Shown: positions 55,675-63,936 of the stretch, in pieces | Position numbering within the stretch: position 1 is the first letter of the stretch | Layout of the letters: every line of letters starts with the position of its first letter | From: Lysobacter daejeonensis GH1-9 | Lineage (GTDB): Bacteria; Pseudomonadota; Gammaproteobacteria; Xanthomonadales; Xanthomonadaceae | NCBI RefSeq assembly: GCF_000768355.1 | Contig: NZ_AVPU01000005.1 | Span: 116,751-180,750 of the forward strand | Reading direction: 5' to 3' | DNA: 64,000 nucleotides | The notes under the pieces: generated by a model | Told to the model about the DNA's origin: nothing | Database searches by the model: none | Seen by the model: only the letters and a program-made list of their open reading frames with translations | Program-made: the position numbers and the translations under genes

Positions 55675-57006
55675 GTGGCGCGAATCGACCAGACCCCCTT
55701 CGAAGCCGAGATCACCGGCCTGACCCACGACGGCCGCGGCGTGGCCCGCCGCGAGAACGGCAAGGCCGTGTTCGTGGCTGGGGCCCTGCCGGGCGAGCGG
55801 GTCATGGCCAGCCAGACCGGGCGCAACCGCAACTTCGACGAGGCCAAGACGGTCGAGGTGCTGGTGGCCGCGCCAGAGCGCGTCGAGCCGCGCTGCGCCC
55901 ACTTCGGTGTGTGCAGCGGTTGCGCGATGCAGCACTACGCCGAGGACAAGCAGATCCTCGCCAAGCAGAACGTGCTGCTGGAGAACCTGAGCCGCATCGG
56001 TCACGTCACCCCGGAGACCGTGCTGCCGCCGCTGACCGATGCTGCGTGGGGCTACCGCCGCAAGGGCCGCTTCTCGGTGCGCCGCGTGGACAAGAAGGAC
56101 AAGACCCTCGTCGGTTTCCGCGAGGTCGATCCGCGCTTCGTCGCCGACGTGGCGTTCTGTCACACGGTGATCCCGGAGATCGGCGACAAGGTGGCCGCAC
56201 TGGCCACGCTGGTCGACGGCATGGAGGCGCGCAAGGACATCCCGCAGATCGAGTTCATCGCCGGCGACCGCCAGGCCGACTTCAGCGGCATCGCGCTGAC
56301 GATCCGCCACCTCTCGCCGCTGTCGGAGGCGGACAAGGCCGCGCTGGTGGCGTTCGGCCAGCAGCACGGCTTCGCCATTTTCCTGCAGCCCGGCGGCGTG
56401 GACAGCGTGCACCCGCTGTGGCCGGAACAGATCAAGCTGGCGTTCTCGCTGCCGGAGTGGAACCTGGAGTTCAACTTCCGCCCGCTGGACTTCATCCAGG
56501 TCAACGCCGGCCTCAACGGCAAGATGATCCGCAGCGCGCTGGACCTGCTGGATGCGCAGCCGGACGAGCGCGTGCTCGACCTGTTCTGCGGCCTGGGCAA
56601 CTTCACCCTACCGCTGGCACGCAGCGTGCGCGAGGTGGTTGGCGTGGAAGGTGAGGCGGGGCTGGTGCTGCGCGCGCGTGAGAACGCCGCGAACAACGGC
56701 CTGCCCAATGCGCAGTTCCACGCGGCCGACCTGGGCAAGGACCTGTCCGGTCACACCTGGATGCGCGAAGGCTTCGACAAGCTGCTGCTGGACCCGCCGC
56801 GTTCGGGGGCGGACTTCGTGCTGACCCAGCTGCCGCTCAAACAGTTCAAGCGCATCGTGTACGTGAGCTGCCACCCGGCCTCGCTGGCGCGCGACGCGGG
56901 CTACCTGGTCAACGAGCGCGGCTGGAAGCTCAAGGCCGCTGGCGTGATGGACATGTTCCCGCACACCGCGCACGTCGAGTCCATCGCGATGTTCGAGCCC
57001 CGCTGA
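55675..57006 (+). CDS. rlmD: 23S rRNA (uracil-1939-C5)-methyltransferase RlmD
   Basis: RlmD (443 residues; formerly RumA) forms m5U at 23S rRNA position 1939. A TRAM domain (residues 5-60) is followed by a [4Fe-4S] site, with Cys74, 80 and 83 (CAHFGVCSGC) and a fourth Cys near 162 (AFCHTV). The methyltransferase core has DLFCGLGNFTLPLA near 302 and the nucleophile Cys in RIVYVSCHPASLARD near 400. A GTG start at 55675 gives the usual length. Confidence 0.94.
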   Translation: MARIDQTPFEAEITGLTHDGRGVARRENGKAVFVAGALPGERVMASQTGRNRNFDEAKTVEVLVAAPERVEPRCAHFGVCSGCAMQHYAEDKQILAKQNVLLENLSRIGHVTPETVLPPLTDAAWGYRRKGRFSVRRVDKKDKTLVGFREVDPRFVADVAFCHTVIPEIGDKVAALATLVDGMEARKDIPQIEFIAGDRQADFSGIALTIRHLSPLSEADKAALVAFGQQHGFAIFLQPGGVDSVHPLWPEQIKLAFSLPEWNLEFNFRPLDFIQVNAGLNGKMIRSALDLLDAQPDERVLDLFCGLGNFTLPLARSVREVVGVEGEAGLVLRARENAANNGLPNAQFHAADLGKDLSGHTWMREGFDKLLLDPPRSGADFVLTQLPLKQFKRIVYVSCHPASLARDAGYLVNERGWKLKAAGVMDMFPHTAHVESIAMFEPR

Positions 57007-57126
57007 CTCAGTACCAGGCAACGGCAGCGGTTATCGCGCCGGCGCGCGCCCGTGCGCCTGGCGGCCGATGGTTACGCTCATATCAGTGATCGCTGTCTGC
57101 CCGGCCCCACCACATCAGGAGCCCCC

Positions 57127-57639
57127 ATGGCATTGGAAATCGAACGCAAATTCCTCGTCACCGGCGACGGCTGGCGCGCCGCCGCGCACAAGGTCGTGCC
57201 GATGGCGCAGGGCTACCTCAACGACCTCGCCGCCATGGACACCGGTGCGATGAAGGCCTCGGTGCGCGTGCGCATCCAGGGTGACGAGGCCTACCTCAAC
57301 CTCAAGTCGCGCGAATTGGGCCACACCCGCCAGGAGTTCGACTACGCCATCCCCGTGGACGACGCGCGCGGCCTGCTGGCGCTGAGCGTGGGCGGGCTGG
57401 TCGACAAGCGCCGTCATTACGTCACCGTCGATGGCCACCTGTGGGAAGTGGATGAGTTCCTCGGCGACAACGCCGGGCTGGTGGTGGCGGAGATCGAGCT
57501 TTCATCCGCCGACGAAGCCTTCACCAAGCCCGCGTGGGCAGGGCGGGAAGTGACCGACAGTCCGCGCTACTACAACCTCGCGTTGGCCACCCGGCCTTTC
57601 AACCAGTGGACCGCCGTGGAGCAGGCCGGCGAAGGCTGA
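57127..57639 (+). CDS. CYTH-domain phosphatase/cyclase-family protein
   Basis: This 170-residue protein forms a CYTH (triphosphate tunnel) fold. The hallmark ExExK motif is LEIERKFLV at residues 3-11, followed by SVRVRIQGDEAYLNLKSR (basic tunnel residues), EFDYAIP and WEVDEFLGDNAGLVVAEIEL. Single-domain bacterial members mostly hydrolyse inorganic tripolyphosphate; class IV adenylate cyclase activity is less likely. AGGAG lies upstream of the ATG at 57127. A longer ORF from 57052 is rejected. Confidence 0.9.
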   Translation: MALEIERKFLVTGDGWRAAAHKVVPMAQGYLNDLAAMDTGAMKASVRVRIQGDEAYLNLKSRELGHTRQEFDYAIPVDDARGLLALSVGGLVDKRRHYVTVDGHLWEVDEFLGDNAGLVVAEIELSSADEAFTKPAWAGREVTDSPRYYNLALATRPFNQWTAVEQAGEG

Positions 57640-57759
57640 CCGCCATTACGTCGCCGTGCCCGTTCAGCCGCACGTGCTGGGCCCGGCGCGGCATCTGCGC
57701 CACAATCCACTGACCTTGCGGCGCCGTGGTGCCGCACCCCGATACCAGGAGTTTTCCGA

Positions 57760-58755
57760 ATGCTCGTCATTGGCGTTGCCGGCACCGAACTCACCGCGCA
57801 GGAGCGCGACTGGCTGCAGCACGATGCCTGCGCCGGCGTGATCCTGTTCTCCCGCAACTTCGCGTCGAAGGCGCAGGTGGCGGAGCTGTCGCAGGCCATC
57901 CGCGAAGCCGCGCCGCGCCCGCAGCTGGTCTGCGTGGACCAGGAAGGCGGTCGCGTGCAGCGTTTCCGCGAGGGCTACAGCGCGTTGCCGCCGCTGGAGC
58001 ACTTCGGCCGCCTGTATGCGCAGGACAAGGCTGCCGCGCTGGCGATGGCCGAGGAGCACGCCTGGCTGATGGCCTGCGAAGTTCGCGCCACCGGCGTGGA
58101 CCTGAGCTTCGCTCCGGTGGTGGACCTGGGCCGGGGCAATCGCGCCATCGGCAACCGCGCCTTCTCCGAGGATCCGGCTGTGGTCGCCGACTTCACCCGC
58201 GCCTACGTGCGCGGCATGCACAGTGCCGGCATGGCCGCCACGCTCAAGCACTTCCCGGGCCACGGTTCGGTGCTGGAAGACACCCACTTCGACGACGCCA
58301 TCGACCCACGCCCGCTGGACGAGATCCGCGCGCTGGACCTGGTGCCGTTCGTGGCCGGCATCGAGGCCAAGGCCGATGCGGTGATGATGGCCCACGTGGT
58401 CTATCCCGCCGTCGCGCCGGAACCCGCCGGCTACTCCAAGGTCTGGATCGAGGACATCCTGCGCAAGGAGATGGGCTTCCGCGGCGTGGTCTTCAGCGAC
58501 GACATCGGCATGGCCGCGGCGTTCTCCGCCGGTGGCATCAAGCAGCGCGTGGACCTGCACTTGGATGCGGGCTGTGACGTGGTGCTGGTCTGCCATCCGG
58601 AGCTGGTGGAGGAGTCGCTGGACGCCATCAAGGACCGCAAGCTCAACACCATGGCGCTGACCGGCCTGATCGGCCGCGGCCCGATGGGCTGGGACGGCCT
58701 GCTGGCCGACGCCCGCTACGCCCAAGCCCGTACCCGCCAGGAAGGAATCGCCTGA
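57760..58755 (+). CDS. nagZ: Beta-N-acetylhexosaminidase NagZ
   Basis: NagZ (331 residues) removes GlcNAc from anhydro-muropeptides in cell-wall recycling, and so affects AmpC beta-lactamase induction where AmpR exists. The GH3 signature KHFPGHGSVLEDTH near residues 166-179 has the His/Asp pair, and the nucleophile Asp is in VVFSDDIGMAA near residue 247. QEGGRVQRFRE near 67 is typical. It overlaps hpt by TGATG. The neighbours nagZ-hpt-mtnP link wall recycling and purine salvage, as in Pseudomonas. Confidence 0.95.
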   Translation: MLVIGVAGTELTAQERDWLQHDACAGVILFSRNFASKAQVAELSQAIREAAPRPQLVCVDQEGGRVQRFREGYSALPPLEHFGRLYAQDKAAALAMAEEHAWLMACEVRATGVDLSFAPVVDLGRGNRAIGNRAFSEDPAVVADFTRAYVRGMHSAGMAATLKHFPGHGSVLEDTHFDDAIDPRPLDEIRALDLVPFVAGIEAKADAVMMAHVVYPAVAPEPAGYSKVWIEDILRKEMGFRGVVFSDDIGMAAAFSAGGIKQRVDLHLDAGCDVVLVCHPELVEESLDAIKDRKLNTMALTGLIGRGPMGWDGLLADARYAQARTRQEGIA

Positions 58756-59318
58756 TGGCTGCCGATACGCGCCCCGCGCTGGCCGATGCCCTGGCCAACG
58801 CCGAGGTGGTGGTCGACCGCGCCACCATCGACGCCGGCATCAAGCAGATGGCCGTCGAAATCCACCGCGACTACGCCGGCAGCGTGCCGGTGTACCTGAC
58901 GATCATGCACGGCGGCCTGCCGTTCGCCGCGCAACTGGCGATGGAACTGGGCGCACTGGGCCTGGACCTGGAGTTCGACTACCTGCACGCCACCCGTTAC
59001 CGCGGCCAGACCACCGGCAGCGACCTGGTGTGGAAGCACCGCCCGGCCACGCCGCTGGCGGGCCGCCGCGTGATCCTGGCCGACGACATCCTCGACGAGG
59101 GCCACACGCTGGCAGCCGTGCGCGACTGGTGCCGGTCCGAGGGCGCCGCCGACGTGCGCATCGCCGCACTGTCGACGAAGGACCATGACCGTTGCGTGCC
59201 GGGCATATCCGCGGATTACGTGGCCGTGACCGTGCCGGATCGCTACGTCTTCGGCTACGGCATGGACTACCACGAGCAGGGTCGCAACCTGCCGGACATC
59301 TACGCGCTCAAGGACTGA
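58755..59318 (+). CDS. hpt: Hypoxanthine(-guanine) phosphoribosyltransferase
   Basis: This 187-residue enzyme converts hypoxanthine or guanine and PRPP to IMP or GMP. The PRPP loop is VILADDILDEGHTLAAV near residue 97, a variant of the usual EDIIDTGxT with the acidic pair kept. YLTIMHGGLPFAAQL near residue 47 and the FGYGMDYHEQGRNLPDIYAL C-terminus match the type I family. It is coupled to nagZ. The product of MtnP three genes on would feed it. Confidence 0.92.
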   Translation: MAADTRPALADALANAEVVVDRATIDAGIKQMAVEIHRDYAGSVPVYLTIMHGGLPFAAQLAMELGALGLDLEFDYLHATRYRGQTTGSDLVWKHRPATPLAGRRVILADDILDEGHTLAAVRDWCRSEGAADVRIAALSTKDHDRCVPGISADYVAVTVPDRYVFGYGMDYHEQGRNLPDIYALKD

Positions 59319-59322
59319 GCCC

Positions 59323-59793
59323 ATGGTCACTCACAGGAGCGTATCAGGCTGGATGACCGTGCTCATGACCCTGGGTCAGCTCGCAATCATCTGGATCAAG
59401 GGCCTGCGCGAAAACGGAGCGACCGAAGCGTTCCTAGGCTATGCCCCAAACCTGGTCGCGGCCGCCACGCTGCCGGGCCTGTTCGTGGCATTGCAATTGC
59501 AACGTGGTTTTGGTGGCACCGCGGTGTTCGGGTGGACGCAGTTGTGGCGACTGACGCGTACGCACGCCGTGGCGCTGCTGATCAGTACCGGCGGTTTGCT
59601 GGCCTGGGAGTTCGCCCAGGTGTACCGCCCCAACCGCACTTTCGACATGCAGGATGTCCTGGCGACAGTAGCGGGCGCGGCGCTATGGGGCGCAATGGTC
59701 TGCGTGGGCCGTCTGGCGACCGCCGATACGCATCGTCGCGCAACGACGGGTGAAATCGCCTCCCTCCCCGTTTCCGAGAGCCCCACATCATGA
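59323..59793 (+). CDS. VanZ-like membrane protein
   Basis: A 156-residue membrane protein with three or four membrane helices (about 10-28, 40-56, 73-93, 110-130). The block LLAWEFAQVYRPNRTFDMQDVLATVAGAALW near residues 88-118 resembles the VanZ pattern with E..Q, p.RtfD..D and Gxxxg. VanZ-like proteins are associated with teicoplanin resistance in enterococci, but the role here is unknown. It is coupled to mtnP by ATGA at its end and lies 4 bases after hpt, so it is in the same operon. Confidence 0.72.
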   Translation: MVTHRSVSGWMTVLMTLGQLAIIWIKGLRENGATEAFLGYAPNLVAAATLPGLFVALQLQRGFGGTAVFGWTQLWRLTRTHAVALLISTGGLLAWEFAQVYRPNRTFDMQDVLATVAGAALWGAMVCVGRLATADTHRRATTGEIASLPVSESPTS

Positions 59794-60542
59794 GCACCAT
59801 CGAACTCGCCATCATCGGCGGCACCGGCCTGTACAAGCTGGCCGACCTGCAGGACGTGACCAGCCACGAGCCCGAGACCCGCTACGGCATGCCGTCCGGC
59901 CCGGTGCGCGTGGGCACACTGGACGGCCATCGCGTCGCCTTCATGGCGCGCCATGGCGAAGGCCATTCGGTGCCGCCGCACAAAGTCAATTACCGCGCCA
60001 ACCTCGCCGCGCTTCAGGCCTTGGGCGCGCAACGCGTGCTGGCGCTCAACACCGTCGGCGGCATCACCGAACGCTTCGGGCCGCGTGTGCTGGCGTGCCC
60101 GGACCAGCTCATCGACTACACCTGGGGCCGCATCTCCACCATCTGCGAGGAGGAGGGCACCGAGGTGCTGCACGTCGACTTCGGCGAGCCCTACACGCGC
60201 AGCCTGCGCCAGGCGGTGGTCGCCGCGGCGACCAGGGCCCACGTCGCGCTGGTGGATGGCGGTTGCTACGGCGCCACCCAGGGCCCGCGCCTGGAGACCC
60301 GTGCCGAGATCGTGCGCATGCGCCGCGACGGCTGCGACCTGGTCGGCATGACCGGCATGCCGGAGGCGGGCCTCGCCCGCGAAATGGAACTGGACTACGC
60401 CTGCCTGGCCATTGTGGCCAACTGGGCGGCCGGCGCCGGCCCCGACCCGGACGAGGTGATCACCCTGCAGGACGTATTGGACAACGTGGCTGCCGCCTCC
60501 GCCGGGCTGCCGGCGCTGTTGAAGGCCCTGCTGGCTGGTTGA
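59790..60542 (+). CDS. mtnP: S-methyl-5'-thioinosine (or -adenosine) phosphorylase
   Basis: This 250-residue enzyme of the PNP/MTAP family phosphorolyses methylthio-nucleosides. The start IELAIIGGTGLYKL, phosphate site RHGEGHSVPPHKVNYRAN near residues 53-70, NTVGGI near 90 and the C-terminal MTGMPEAGLAREMEL near 188 are typical. Pseudomonas has a methylthioinosine phosphorylase next to nagZ (PA3004/PA3005); the same neighbourhood suggests it here, since the product hypoxanthine is the substrate of hpt in this operon. The inosine versus adenosine preference is inferred. Confidence 0.88.
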   Translation: MSTIELAIIGGTGLYKLADLQDVTSHEPETRYGMPSGPVRVGTLDGHRVAFMARHGEGHSVPPHKVNYRANLAALQALGAQRVLALNTVGGITERFGPRVLACPDQLIDYTWGRISTICEEEGTEVLHVDFGEPYTRSLRQAVVAAATRAHVALVDGGCYGATQGPRLETRAEIVRMRRDGCDLVGMTGMPEAGLAREMELDYACLAIVANWAAGAGPDPDEVITLQDVLDNVAAASAGLPALLKALLAG

Positions 60543-60581
60543 GGCGGCCCCGTGGGCCCGGCAGGGCTGGTAACGGAACGA

Positions 60582-60610
60582 TTGTAAAGCCGGCGTTCAG
60601 TTTGCATACT
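60582..60610 (+). promoter_or_regulatory. Putative promoter of the cold-shock gene
   Basis: -35 TTGTAA (60582-60587), 17 bases, -10 CATACT (60605-60610). A leader of about 60 bases contains the dyad GCCGCC-aaac-GGCGGC. Confidence 0.55.
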
Positions 60611-60678
60611 CGGGTCGCGCGCTTGCCGCCAAACGGCGGCGGCGCGTCCAACGCATCCAGCATGAGGTCATCAAGGAT

Positions 60679-60882
60679 ATGCAGTACGGCACCGTGAAGT
60701 GGTTCAACGACGCCAAGGGTTTTGGCTTCATTTCGCCGGAGGATGGGAGCGCGGACGTGTTCGTGCACTTCTCGGCGATCAACTCCAAGGGCTTCCGCAG
60801 CCTGCAGGAAGGCCAGCGCGTCAGCTACGAGCTGACCCAGGGCCCGAAGGGCGCACAGGCTTCGGGCGTCCAGCCCGCCTGA
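60679..60882 (+). CDS. Cold-shock domain protein (CspA family)
   Basis: This 67-residue protein is an RNA/DNA-binding chaperone with an OB fold. RNP1-like [11 protein letters not shown] (13-23) and RNP2-like DVFVHFSAI (26-34) motifs are intact. The start [13 protein letters not shown] is nearly invariant in the family. Its number among CspA paralogues cannot be told. A strong terminator follows. Confidence 0.96.
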   Translation: MQYGTVKWFNDAKGFGFISPEDGSADVFVHFSAINSKGFRSLQEGQRVSYELTQGPKGAQASGVQPA

Positions 60883-60900
60883 TACGGCCCACGCCACTCC

Positions 60901-60930
60901 AAACCCCGCGCCTGGCGCGGGGTTTTTTTT
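60901..60930 (+). terminator. Terminator of the cold-shock gene
   Basis: Arms AAACCCCGCGCC and GGCGCGGGGTTT around a few loop bases, followed by a run of T. Confidence 0.92.
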
Positions 60931-61004
60931 GCCTGTTCGACGCGGGCGGGACAGCCGGCGGACGCGGGCGCACAATCCCAGGAGCATCGCTGCCGGAGCC
61001 GCAC

Positions 61005-62642
61005 ATGGACCTGCCGCCGTTCGAAACCCACGTGGTCGATAACCAACCGCCGGAGTTCGCGCCGCGCGACCTGTGGGCCGATGACATCGCCCTGCGTGAC
61101 GCGGTCGGACGCGAGGGTGGAGCGGCATTCGCCACGCAATTGGCCGCCTACGGCACGCTCGCTGGCGGAGAGCTGTATGCGTTGTCATTCGACGCCCACC
61201 GCGATCGACCGCGCCTGCGCACACATGATCGCTTCGGCCAGCGCATCGATCGCGTGGAGTTCAATCCTGCGTACCACCACCTTATGGAGGCGGCCATCGG
61301 CCACGGCGTAGCGGGACTGTCCTGGACCGGCCCGGAAGCTGGAGCGCATGTCGCACGGGCCGCGTTGAGCTACCTGCACCACCAGGTCGAACCGGGCACC
61401 AGTTGCCCGCTGACCATGACCCACGCCGCCGTCCCCGTGCTGCGCCGCGAACCCGCGCTGGCCGAGTGGGCGAGCAAGGCTGCGGCGCCACACTACGATC
61501 CGCGGGAAGTGCCCATCGCGCAGAAGGCCGGTGTCACCCTCGGCATGGGCATGACCGAGAAGCAGGGCGGCTCGGACGTCCGCGCCAACACCACCCGCGC
61601 CGCGCCTCTGGCGGGCGAGGGCGAATACGCGCTGGTGGGGCACAAGTGGTTCATGTCCGCGCCGATGTCGGATGGCTTCCTGGTGCTGGCGCAGGCGCCG
61701 GGAGGCCTCACCTGCCTGTTGCTGCCGCGCCTGCTGCCCGATGGGCGCCGCAACGCGTATCGGGTGATGCGGCTGAAGGACAAGCTGGGCGACTGGTCCA
61801 ACGCCTCCAGCGAAGTCGAGTTCTGCGGCGCCTGGGCGCGGCGCATCGGCGAGGAAGGCCGTGGCGTGGCCACCATCCTGGAGATGGTGATGCTGACGCG
61901 CCTGGACTGCATGCTCGGCTCCGCCGCGCAGATGCGGATGGCGCTGGCGCACGCGCTGCACCACGCCCGCCACCGGCACGCCTTCGGCCGCGCCCTGCTG
62001 GAGCAACCGCTGATGCGCAACGTGCTGGCCGATCTCGCGCTGGAGGCCGAAGCCGCCATCGCGCTGGCACTGCACGTGGCTCAGGCCATCGAGCGTGCGG
62101 ACGCCGACCCGCTGGCCACCGCGGTGGCGCGCATCGGCACTGCCGCCGGCAAGTACTGGGTATGCAAGCGTGCCGCCACCTTCGTCAACGAGGCGCAGGA
62201 GTGCCTGGGCGGCGCCGGCTACGTGGAGGAGTCCGTGCTGCCGCGCCTGTACCGGCAGGCACCCCTGAACTCGATCTGGGAAGGCAGCGGCAACATCCAG
62301 TGCCTGGACGTGCTGCGCGCGCTGGCGCGTGAGCCCGTGCACGGGCAGGCCCTGTGGCGTTGGCTGCAGGCCTCCGGCGCGTTGGAAGATGAGGGCGGCG
62401 AGCACTTGGCCGCCACGCTGGCGGACGTGCTGGTCGACGGCAACGCCGTGCCAGAGCTGCATGCGCGCTGGCTGGTGGAGCGACTCGCCATTGCGATGCA
62501 GGCGGCGGTGTTGCGGCAGGCGCGCAGCCCGGTGGCGGACGCCTTCCACCGTAGCCGCGTGGCGGGGCAGCGCGGCATGGCATTCGGCACGCTGCTGGAG
62601 GAGCGGGACATCGAGGCGGTGCTGGCCCGCGTGGGGGCCTAG
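61005..62642 (+). CDS. aidB: AidB-type acyl-CoA dehydrogenase family protein
   Basis: This 545-residue flavoprotein corresponds to AidB of the E. coli Ada response (541 residues), which binds DNA and FAD and limits alkylation damage. N-terminal MDLPPFETHVVDNQPPEF is the typical AidB start; SCPLTMTHAAVPVLR near 124, GMGMTEKQGGSDVRANTTRA near 182-201 is the flavin and substrate region; GGAGYVEE near 404 and LNSIWEGSGNIQCLDVLRAL near 420 are ACAD signatures. The extra C-terminal domain characteristic of AidB is present. No ada gene is nearby. Its stop overlaps the convergent gene by 4 bases. Confidence 0.9.
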   Translation: MDLPPFETHVVDNQPPEFAPRDLWADDIALRDAVGREGGAAFATQLAAYGTLAGGELYALSFDAHRDRPRLRTHDRFGQRIDRVEFNPAYHHLMEAAIGHGVAGLSWTGPEAGAHVARAALSYLHHQVEPGTSCPLTMTHAAVPVLRREPALAEWASKAAAPHYDPREVPIAQKAGVTLGMGMTEKQGGSDVRANTTRAAPLAGEGEYALVGHKWFMSAPMSDGFLVLAQAPGGLTCLLLPRLLPDGRRNAYRVMRLKDKLGDWSNASSEVEFCGAWARRIGEEGRGVATILEMVMLTRLDCMLGSAAQMRMALAHALHHARHRHAFGRALLEQPLMRNVLADLALEAEAAIALALHVAQAIERADADPLATAVARIGTAAGKYWVCKRAATFVNEAQECLGGAGYVEESVLPRLYRQAPLNSIWEGSGNIQCLDVLRALAREPVHGQALWRWLQASGALEDEGGEHLAATLADVLVDGNAVPELHARWLVERLAIAMQAAVLRQARSPVADAFHRSRVAGQRGMAFGTLLEERDIEAVLARVGA

Positions 62643-62983
62643 CGGCGCGCCTTGGTCCGCTTCGAAGGTGCGCGCGGTTTCGGTGCAGGCAGCTCAGCCT
62701 CGATGGCCAGCAGCACCTTCCGCAGCAGGTCCGGCTCATCCAGCAACGCATTGGCCATCGGGTGCGGCTTGGCCATGGGGTAGGGCGGTAGCATCGGGCA
62801 GTCCGGCGCCAGTCGGGCTGCTGCCTCTGTGTTCTTGAGGAACAGGCTGTTGTCGCAGACGAAGGCGACCACCTTCTCGTTGAGGTACAGCGCGAACTCG
62901 CCAAACAGCCGCTTGTGGCCGAGCCGCGCGGCCAACTGCGACTGCTCGATCACGTATTCGACGAAACCGATGTCGCTGGCCAT
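62639..62983 (-). CDS. TfoX/Sxy N-terminal family protein
   Basis: A 114-residue protein of the TfoX N-terminal family (SDIGFVEYVIEQ, KRLFGEFALYLNEKVVAFVCDNSLFLK). E. coli Sxy is a competence regulator with a second C-terminal domain; this one lacks it, so its role may differ. The C-terminal 20 residues are basic. It overlaps the end of aidB on the opposite strand by 4 bases. Confidence 0.85.
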   Translation of the reverse strand: MASDIGFVEYVIEQSQLAARLGHKRLFGEFALYLNEKVVAFVCDNSLFLKNTEAAARLAPDCPMLPPYPMAKPHPMANALLDEPDLLRKVLLAIEAELPAPKPRAPSKRTKARR

Positions 62984-63050
62984 GGTTTCACCTTGCTGGC
63001 TGGACTGGGGCTACGGGGAGGTTCAGCATATTCGTCGCGACGTTGCCCGG

Positions 63051-63350
63051 TCAGCCGTCCTTGGGCTTGCGCAGTAGCGGCTGGAAGCACGTCATGCACA
63101 TGCCGCCGAAGGGCCACGGGAGGTGGAACACGTAGAGTGCCGAGAAGATGCCTACGCGCTTGCCGCACCGGGGGCACGGCCAGAACACGGCCAGCAACGT
63201 CACCCCCACGAACAACGGCAAGTACCACGTGGGCGTCATCACCCCGGCCAGGAACAGCGTGGTCCAGAACGCCAGCCGCACCAGGCGGTAGCGCGACCAG
63301 CGCTGGGTGGTGGGGTCATCTTTGGGATTGATGACGGTGGGTGGGCGCAT
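63051..63350 (-). CDS. Small membrane protein with zinc-ribbon Cys pairs
   Basis: This 99-residue protein has two hydrophobic segments (RLAFWTTLFLAGVMTPTWYL and LPLFVGVTLLAVFWP, about residues 25-58) and two CxxC pairs, CPRCGK near 59 and CMTC near 85, likely to bind a metal. No family is recognised. It lies on the minus strand between the TfoX-like gene and the GNAT gene. Start codon and ribosome site are uncertain. Confidence 0.65.
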   Translation of the reverse strand: MRPPTVINPKDDPTTQRWSRYRLVRLAFWTTLFLAGVMTPTWYLPLFVGVTLLAVFWPCPRCGKRVGIFSALYVFHLPWPFGGMCMTCFQPLLRKPKDG

Positions 63351-63371
63351 GCGCGGGGCTTGGTCCGGAAA

Positions 63372-63818
63372 TCAGGCGGGGCGGAGCGCGGCAAGCGACT
63401 TCGCCATGAACGCAGACGACGACGGGCAGAGCTCGGAGAACTGGTGGGTGCCTGCAATGGCCGCTGGGGCGCTTTCTCGCGCAACATGACCATACCCGTA
63501 GCGCTCGAAGAAGACTGCCGCTGTGGTGGTCAGGAGGTAAATGGTGTCAACGCCTTGCTGGGCGGCAAATAGCTCAGCGTGGGCGATGAGTGCAGCCCCA
63601 AGGCCTTTGCCACGTTCTGTGGCCGGAACGACAAGCGAACGTAGTAGCGCAACGTGGGCGTGCATCTCGAGCCCAACGACGCCACATAGTTTGTTATCGG
63701 CCTCGCAGCCAAACAATCGAACGTTGCCGTCCCGCAGATCGGATGTGGGCAGGTGATTCACCGAGAGCAAAGCTTCGACGACCTGGCTTTGGTCTATTGG
63801 ATGAATGGGGTGTGTCAT
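63372..63818 (-). CDS. GNAT-family N-acetyltransferase (possibly ArsN2-like)
   Basis: This 148-residue acetyltransferase has the acetyl-CoA loop in RSLVVPATERGKGLGAALIAHAE near residue 60-82 (motif R/Q-x-x-G-x-G/A), and YLLTTTAAVFFERYGYG near residue 93-109 is the C-terminal beta-hairpin. The layout resembles ArsN2-type arsenic resistance acetyltransferases, but no ars genes are visible. Base composition is lower in GC than the core, no good ribosome site precedes the ATG at 63818, and an attC-like sequence lies upstream, so it may be a transferred or cassette gene. Confidence 0.8.
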   Translation of the reverse strand: MTHPIHPIDQSQVVEALLSVNHLPTSDLRDGNVRLFGCEADNKLCGVVGLEMHAHVALLRSLVVPATERGKGLGAALIAHAELFAAQQGVDTIYLLTTTAAVFFERYGYGHVARESAPAAIAGTHQFSELCPSSSAFMAKSLAALRPA

Positions 63819-63936
63819 TGGGTAGGCAGTGTATCCATCTGGGGGGCAAACGCCGCCGCGGCGCGCCGGGTTGCGAACGTGTGGGTGCGTTGGTAAGTCG
63901 TCTGGGGTCTGGCTTAGCCATGGAGACACTCCTGAA

